From: Methanocorpusculum sp.
Lineage (GTDB): Archaea > Halobacteriota > Methanomicrobia > Methanomicrobiales > Methanocorpusculaceae
DNA: 10,092 nucleotides
Direction: 5' to 3'
Assembly: GCA_029987045.1 (NCBI GenBank)
Contig: DALTWN010000023.1
Span: forward strand, 1-10,092
A model generated the notes under the pieces. It was not told the origin of the DNA. It worked only from the letters and a program-made list of their open reading frames with translations, and made no database searches. Shown here in pieces: positions 5,403-10,092 of the stretch. Positions within the stretch are counted from its first letter, which is position 1. Each line of letters starts with the position of its first letter. Both the position numbers and the translations under genes were made by a program.

Positions 5403-6485
5403 TCAGCGCTCCATACATCCGATACACGGATCGATAGTCAGAACAATCTGCGGGATATCCGCAAGTTCACACCCTTTCAGCATTTCGACCAGAGCAGGAA
5501 CATTCGTAAGGGTCGGAGTACGTACACGGAACTGGGTAAGGTTCTTCGTACCGTTGCCCCGCAGATAGTGAATGACCTCTCCACGCGGCTGTTCCGAACG
5601 GCTGAAATATTCACCGTCTGGATTTCCCTTGACTGCAACCGCAACATCACCGGAAGGCATATCCGAAATGATTCTCCGGATGATCTCAAGAGACGTGAAC
5701 AGTTCCTTGCACCGTACTTCACACCGGGCATATCCATCGCATCCATGTGAAATGACCGGCTTGAATCCGACATCGCGATATGCAAGATATTCGGTCATAC
5801 GCGCGTCCTGGATAATACCGCTACCGCGGGCAACCGGACCGACGGCGCCAAGAAGATATGCCGTATCCTTCGGCAGCATACCTTTTCCGCAGGTACGTTT
5901 CTTGAGCGTTCCATCGTTCAGGAATACATGCACCAGCTCCCGCATATCCTCTTCCAGCGCATCGATTCTGCCGGACATCGCAGAAAGCATCTCGTCGGAA
6001 ACATCCCTGCGGACACCGCCGACCTTACAGACACTCTGAATAACACGGCCGCCGGTCGTCGCCTCGAGTTCTCCCAGAATGCTTTCACGCAGTTTCCATG
6101 CGGAATAGAAGAGACTCTCGAATCCAAGTGAATCGGCAAAGAGACCGAGCCATAACAAATGACTGTGAAGACGGGAATATTCTCCCCACATCGTACGCAG
6201 ATACTGTGCACGTGCAGGAATCTCGATACCCATCAATCCTTCAATACCCTGACAGTAGGTCGATGAATGCGTGAAACTGCAGATACCGCAGATACGTTCC
6301 GCAAGATAGACGAAATCCTGATAGTCGCGGGTACCCACAAGGCTTTCGAGACCGCGGTGGACATACCCGATGGACGGAATCGCTTCAACCACATGTTCAT
6401 CTTCGACGACAAGATCCAGATGAATCGGTTCCGGCAATACCGGATGCTGCGGACCGAATGGAATTACCGTGCGTTTTTCCGTCAT
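5403..6485 (-). CDS. echE: Energy-converting [NiFe] hydrogenase, large subunit
   Basis: A 360-residue catalytic subunit holding the NiFe centre where H2 is split or formed, related to NuoD of complex I. The N-terminal ligand motif RICGICSFTH (64-73; Cys 66 and 69) and the C-terminal DPCIGC (352-357; Cys 354 and 357) are both intact. Complex-I-like landmarks include FGPQHPVLPEP (10-20) and GYVHRGLE (40-47). The protein stops three residues after the last Cys (MER), exactly where the maturation protease cuts longer hydrogenases, so no cleavable tail is encoded. The ATG is in an ATGA overlap with echD, with AGGAGG 10 bases upstream. Cofactor-assembly hyp genes are not in the window. Confidence 0.96.
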   Translation of the reverse strand: MTEKRTVIPFGPQHPVLPEPIHLDLVVEDEHVVEAIPSIGYVHRGLESLVGTRDYQDFVYLAERICGICSFTHSSTYCQGIEGLMGIEIPARAQYLRTMWGEYSRLHSHLLWLGLFADSLGFESLFYSAWKLRESILGELEATTGGRVIQSVCKVGGVRRDVSDEMLSAMSGRIDALEEDMRELVHVFLNDGTLKKRTCGKGMLPKDTAYLLGAVGPVARGSGIIQDARMTEYLAYRDVGFKPVISHGCDGYARCEVRCKELFTSLEIIRRIISDMPSGDVAVAVKGNPDGEYFSRSEQPRGEVIHYLRGNGTKNLTQFRVRTPTLTNVPALVEMLKGCELADIPQIVLTIDPCIGCMER

Positions 6486-6868
6486 TCTTTCTTCGCCTCC
6501 TTATTGACAACCGTCACTTTCGGTTCCGGCTGTTTCTTCTTGAACGGATACGGAACCGACGTGCGGATGAACGTGCCCTTGAAATCTATGGACAGATTCC
6601 GGAACCGGAATCCGTATAGGTCATGGATTTCATTCTCATAGACGAATGCACCCGGAAACGCAGGAGTAATCGACGGGATTTCCGCTTCTTCCGGTTCATT
6701 CAGACGGATGTGGCGGAATACCGTATCCTTATCGAAGGTATAGGTGATATCATAATTTTCGGGTGCCGGCGTACAGGTAATGACAACCAGGCGATATCCA
6801 TCATTTTTCAGTGCAGCAACCGTCTGTTCCAGTTCAGTTGCGGCCTTCATCTCAATATCAACACTCAT
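6482..6868 (-). CDS. echD: Energy-converting hydrogenase subunit D (NuoC-like)
   Basis: A 128-residue soluble subunit of the peripheral arm, equivalent to the 30-kDa NuoC subunit of complex I, with no metal ligands visible. Recognition rests on its position between echC and echE, its size, and the segment YENEIHDLYGFRF (77-89), which corresponds to the conserved E..(I/V).D.(F/Y)G..F region of NuoC. The tail is basic (KKKQPEPK, KEAKKE). The start is fixed by an ATGA overlap with the echC stop and by GGAGG 7 bases upstream. Sequence alone would be weak for this family; gene order makes it firm. Confidence 0.9.
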   Translation of the reverse strand: MSVDIEMKAATELEQTVAALKNDGYRLVVITCTPAPENYDITYTFDKDTVFRHIRLNEPEEAEIPSITPAFPGAFVYENEIHDLYGFRFRNLSIDFKGTFIRTSVPYPFKKKQPEPKVTVVNKEAKKE

Positions 6869-7299
6869 TTCTTCTCCTCCATTGCTGCACGTTTCTCTTC
6901 CAGAATACCAATCGCCTTGACGATCCCTTCAATCAGCGCTTCCGGACGTACCGAACATCCCGGCACATAGACATCTACCGGAATTATCGTATCGATACCT
7001 CCGGATACATTGTAGCAGTCCCTGAACACACCGCCGGAAGCCGCACAGATTCCTACGGCGACTACAACTTTGGGAGAGGGAATCTGGTCGTAGAGGTTCT
7101 TGAGAACATCCTTGTTCTGTTCGTTCACCCCGCCGGTTACGACGAAGATATCGGCATGTGCCGGATTTCCGGTATTGACAATCCCGAACCGTTCGACATC
7201 GTAGTGCGGTGTCAGTGCCGCCAGAATTTCAATATCACATCCATTACAGCTTGATGCATTGTAATGGAGAAGCCAGGGTGATTTTCCAGATGATGTCAT
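6865..7299 (-). CDS. echC: Energy-converting [NiFe] hydrogenase, small subunit
   Basis: A 144-residue small subunit (NuoB-like) carrying the single proximal [4Fe-4S] cluster between the NiFe site and EchF. Ligands are Cys 18 and 21 (SCNGCDIE), Cys 85 (GICAASGG) and Cys 115 in VPGCSVRPE (112-120), the full complement for the family. Cys 95 is extra. The length is that of the short Ech/complex-I type, without the added cluster domain of classical uptake hydrogenases. The start is supported by an ATGA overlap with echB and by GGAGG 6 bases upstream. Confidence 0.95.
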   Translation of the reverse strand: MTSSGKSPWLLHYNASSCNGCDIEILAALTPHYDVERFGIVNTGNPAHADIFVVTGGVNEQNKDVLKNLYDQIPSPKVVVAVGICAASGGVFRDCYNVSGGIDTIIPVDVYVPGCSVRPEALIEGIVKAIGILEEKRAAMEEKK

Positions 7300-8177
7300 A
7301 TGATGCCTCCTGCAATCAGAATACCTATGATCACAATGTTAAGGACGCCAAGGATGAGAGTGATCAGCCACAGACTCTTGACGGTCATCTGCCAGGTTAC
7401 CCGCGGGAACACATTGTCGATGACAATTTCAAGGAAGAATGCCACGATAACGACAATGATACCGATAATCGGCTGTCCTGCGAAGAACAGGAACATGATC
7501 GCAAGCAGAATGATGGTTTCATACCAGTGAGCCAGTTCGACTTTTGCGAGCGTCTTTCCCGCAAAGGAAGATGTCACCCCTTTGACCAGTTCCTGATGCG
7601 CATGATGCGAGGTTGAAATATCGAACGGCGATTTCCGCAGCTTGAGTGTCAGTACTGCAAAGAAGGCAAGGAATATGCCTGGCAGATAGCAGATTGCCGG
7701 AAGACTGGCGTTGAAGAATATTTCAGATACGGCAAAGGTACCGGTAACCATGAACAGTCCTGCACCGATAAGAATCAGAATCGGCTCGCTTATCATGATG
7801 GACAGCAGTTCACGTTCCGCACCGATATGCGAATAGGGCGCATTCGCTGCATAGGCTGCAAGGATCAGGAACGTGTGGGCAAGTCCCAACGCAAAGATCA
7901 CCAGCAGGAAATTCATGCCGGCAAAGAGCATTGCCCCCGACAGTGCGATAAAGACCAGGTATGCGACCGTCAGGATGGTTTCACTCGGATTTGCAACGAC
8001 CTGTTCCTTGTGCCATAATTTCGCAAGATCATAGAACGGCTGCGTAATCGGCGGACCGCGTCTGCTCTGCATCCGGGCAGTCAGTTTCCGATCGATTCCG
8101 GATAAGATACCGCCGACGAACGGTGCGGCAACCAGGAATACCACCGCACCGATGATGGCCATGACGATATCGTTCAT
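7296..8177 (-). CDS. echB: Energy-converting hydrogenase subunit B, NuoH-like membrane anchor
   Basis: A 293-residue polytopic membrane protein that joins the peripheral arm to the antiporter-like subunit, homologous to NuoH. Landmarks: DRKLTARMQSRRGPP (29-43), which faces the cytoplasm in the family; GAERELLSIMISEPI (119-133) with the conserved Glu; and RKSPFDISTSHHAHQELVKG (181-200). The rest is mostly hydrophobic, consistent with about eight membrane helices. I chose the ATG at 8177: it forms an ATGA overlap with the echA stop, and GGGGTGAT ends three bases before it, pairing well with the archaeal 16S rRNA tail. An upstream TTG at 8195 would add six residues but would overlap echA by 22 bases and has no ribosome binding site. 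Confidence 0.95.
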   Translation of the reverse strand: MNDIVMAIIGAVVFLVAAPFVGGILSGIDRKLTARMQSRRGPPITQPFYDLAKLWHKEQVVANPSETILTVAYLVFIALSGAMLFAGMNFLLVIFALGLAHTFLILAAYAANAPYSHIGAERELLSIMISEPILILIGAGLFMVTGTFAVSEIFFNASLPAICYLPGIFLAFFAVLTLKLRKSPFDISTSHHAHQELVKGVTSSFAGKTLAKVELAHWYETIILLAIMFLFFAGQPIIGIIVVIVAFFLEIVIDNVFPRVTWQMTVKSLWLITLILGVLNIVIIGILIAGGII

Positions 8178-10092
8178 ATCATCACCCCAAGACAACCGAT
8201 AACCAGCATTGCAACGATAAGGACAATCGCAATAATCTGCGACGGAAGAAGCAGTTTCTTTTCACCCACGTATTCTTCGAGATAATAGTTTGCCGTCTTC
8301 GGTTCCTTATACACGCCAAGAGACCCGAGGAATCTGCCGTTTTCATCGACAGCTCTGCCGTTCAGATAGGGTTTGACGATTCTGCCGGATTTCGAACCGA
8401 CCAGGGCCGCAATCACCAGAACCAGAAGAATAACGAACATCAGTCCGCAGATGAAAGATGCATCAAGTCCGAAGAAATCCATCGAAGAGATATCTCCGGC
8501 AAACGGAGCAATGACATATTTGGTAATGACCGGGAATCCGGCAGCTGCCACAATGGTCAGAATACCGATAATGGAAATCGAAATACCTTCACTGAAATTG
8601 AGTACCGGTTTTTCTTCCGCCGGTTTTGCCATCCGCATAAACAGTTTACCGAGCCACTTTGTCCAGAAGAAGACCGTAAGCGCTGAACCGAATGCCAGGA
8701 TGATGATGAAGACGAAGCCGAGCGGTGCGGTAATGAATGCCTCGATTGCCGCAAGCTTTGAAATCAGCATACCGAACGGTACCAGATACATGCCGACGAT
8801 ACCGATCACCATCATGACCGCCAGAAGCGGCAGACGGACAATCAGAGCATCCATGTCCTCGATGTCACGGCTGCCGATCTTATGCTCGACTGCTCCCACA
8901 CACAAGAAGAGCAGACACTTTGCGACCGCATGGAAGATGGTCAGCAGAATTGCCGCCGTTATTGCTTCCGGCGTACCGATACCGGCACATGCAACAATCA
9001 GACCAAGGTTTGCAATCGTTGAATATGCCAATACCCGTTTTGCATTACTCTGTGCGATAGCAAGAGCCGACGTCGCAAGGAACGTGAACATACCGATCAG
9101 TGCAAGGGCAATACCCACCCAGGTCTGGCTGAACAGCGGTGCAAGAACAATCAGCAGGAACACACCGGCCTTGACCATCGTCGATGAATGGAGCAGTGCG
9201 GATACCGGGGTCGGAGCCACCATCGCACCCGTAAGCCAGGGAGAGAACGGCAACTGTGCCGCTTTGGTAAGGCCTGCAACCGCCAGCAATGCAAGCGGAA
9301 TGGTCAATGCCGCCACATTACTGTAGGCCAACAGATTGGGGATGAACAGCAGATCTGCTGCCGGATCCGTCAGAACAAGACAGAATATCGCACCGGTAAA
9401 GGCGATACCGCCAATCAGGTTCATCCAGACTGCTCTGAACGAGTTGTTGACAGCTTCTTCCGTACGGGAATAGCCGATAAGAAGGAAAGAACACAGCGTC
9501 GTTACTTCCCAGAATCCCAGAACTACCAACAGGTTTCCTGACAGGACAATGCCGAACATTGCAGTCAGGAAGAGGAACAGGATAACAAAGAAATAGCGCC
9601 GGCGGTCAGGAACATTCGGATTATGTGCCGTATAATCCTTCATGTATCCAAGTGCATAGACACAAATCAATGATCCGATGATGCCGATAATCAGGACCAT
9701 GATAAGAGAGAGATTATTCAGAGTGAAGGTGATTGTCGATCCGGTAGTGACTAATCCTGAAAGTTCCAAGGTAAGCAGAAGACCCATCTGAATCAGCGAC
9801 AGGATAAGTGGCAGGACTTTTTTGTATTTTATTGCCAGACCGATGATTATGACAGCGATGAGCAGTTCTACAATGAACAGCGCGGTCCATAACCAGGGAA
9901 TCGATGCCGTTGCTACGGAGATTCCCGTACTCCATGCAGTAACTGCAAGGAATATGGATGCGCCGATCAGTACGACTGCCGCCACGGTCACGATAATGCT
10001 TCGTACTATATTATGCCGGAAAATTGCAAGCAATATCGCTGCAGCTATCGGCACAAGAAGAAGCAGGAATATAGTGAGTAATTCCGGCGTGT
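8174..10092 (-). CDS. echA: Energy-converting hydrogenase subunit A, antiporter-like; 5' end cut by window edge
   Basis: The large membrane subunit (NuoL/MrpA-like) thought to move H+ or Na+ in step with electron transfer. At least 638 codons are visible and open to the edge. No ATG occurs in the last 38 bases, so the start lies outside, probably by only a few codons, since the first helix is already in view. Visible key regions (counted from the first visible residue): FWEVTTL with a membrane Glu (about 193-199), GLTKAAQLPF with Lys (about 273-282), APTPVSALLHSSTMVKAG (about 292-309) and HAVAKCLLF (about 387-395). The protein is mostly hydrophobic, as expected for a roughly 14-helix antiporter fold. 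It is probably the first gene of echABCDEF, though its promoter is not seen. Confidence 0.95.
   Translation of the reverse strand, partial: TPELLTIFLLLLVPIAAAILLAIFRHNIVRSIIVTVAAVVLIGASIFLAVTAWSTGISVATASIPWLWTALFIVELLIAVIIIGLAIKYKKVLPLILSLIQMGLLLTLELSGLVTTGSTITFTLNNLSLIMVLIIGIIGSLICVYALGYMKDYTAHNPNVPDRRRYFFVILFLFLTAMFGIVLSGNLLVVLGFWEVTTLCSFLLIGYSRTEEAVNNSFRAVWMNLIGGIAFTGAIFCLVLTDPAADLLFIPNLLAYSNVAALTIPLALLAVAGLTKAAQLPFSPWLTGAMVAPTPVSALLHSSTMVKAGVFLLIVLAPLFSQTWVGIALALIGMFTFLATSALAIAQSNAKRVLAYSTIANLGLIVACAGIGTPEAITAAILLTIFHAVAKCLLFLCVGAVEHKIGSRDIEDMDALIVRLPLLAVMMVIGIVGMYLVPFGMLISKLAAIEAFITAPLGFVFIIILAFGSALTVFFWTKWLGKLFMRMAKPAEEKPVLNFSEGISISIIGILTIVAAAGFPVITKYVIAPFAGDISSMDFFGLDASFICGLMFVILLVLVIAALVGSKSGRIVKPYLNGRAVDENGRFLGSLGVYKEPKTANYYLEEYVGEKKLLLPSQIIAIVLIVAMLVIGCLGVMI

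Noticed and set aside
8178..8195. An upstream TTG start for echB at 8195
   Set aside because: It has no ribosome binding site and gives a 22-base overlap, whereas the ATG at 8177 has an ATGA junction and a GGTGAT site.
8373..9326. A 317-codon open frame on the plus strand opposite echA
   Set aside because: It lies wholly antisense to a gene with clear NuoL-family motifs; its translation has no recognisable domain and reflects the codon bias of the opposite strand.
10052..10054. A GTG at 10054 as the start of echA
   Set aside because: The frame stays open and hydrophobic to the window edge; starting here would cut into the first membrane helix. The gene is better treated as partial.

Overview
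The window is best read as a piece of a methanogenic archaeon's chromosome, probably Methanomicrobiales (the order is an inference). It carries an archaeal-type adenylate kinase, a four-subunit pyruvate:ferredoxin oxidoreductase, and a six-gene energy-converting [NiFe] hydrogenase. TATA-like elements lie about 25-35 bases before genes that have no ribosome binding site, and intergenic DNA is AT-rich beside coding DNA of roughly even base composition.

Layout. (1) 1-487, minus: 5' part of adkA, cut by the window edge. (2) 555-3359, minus: a compact operon, in transcription order porB-porA-porC-porD, for pyruvate synthase. (3) 3360-3485: a 126-base divergent promoter region, the longest gap in the window, with inverted repeats. 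(4) 3486-5013, plus: an unrecognised coiled-coil, single-pass membrane protein, then a biotin-protein ligase without a DNA-binding domain. (5) 5014-5020: a 7-base convergent junction, with a perfect 8-bp hairpin just inside the end of the ligase gene. (6) 5021-10092, minus: echABCDEF, with only the first few codons of echA outside the window. The window is almost fully coding and there is no gene-free stretch over 300 bases. No RNA gene, insertion sequence, CRISPR array or other mobile element was seen.

How the genes fit together. Ech uses an ion gradient to drive reduction of ferredoxin by H2. PorABCD spends reduced ferredoxin to carboxylate acetyl-CoA to pyruvate. Biotin ligase is needed to activate biotin enzymes, in methanogens chiefly pyruvate carboxylase, which takes pyruvate to oxaloacetate. 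The region therefore looks like a carbon-assimilation neighbourhood, resembling the anabolic role established for Ehb in Methanococcus. The link to BirA and to the membrane protein is inference from position only.

The families are well known and I see no clearly new system. The least explained items are the 251-residue membrane protein and the divergent regulatory region it shares with the por operon.
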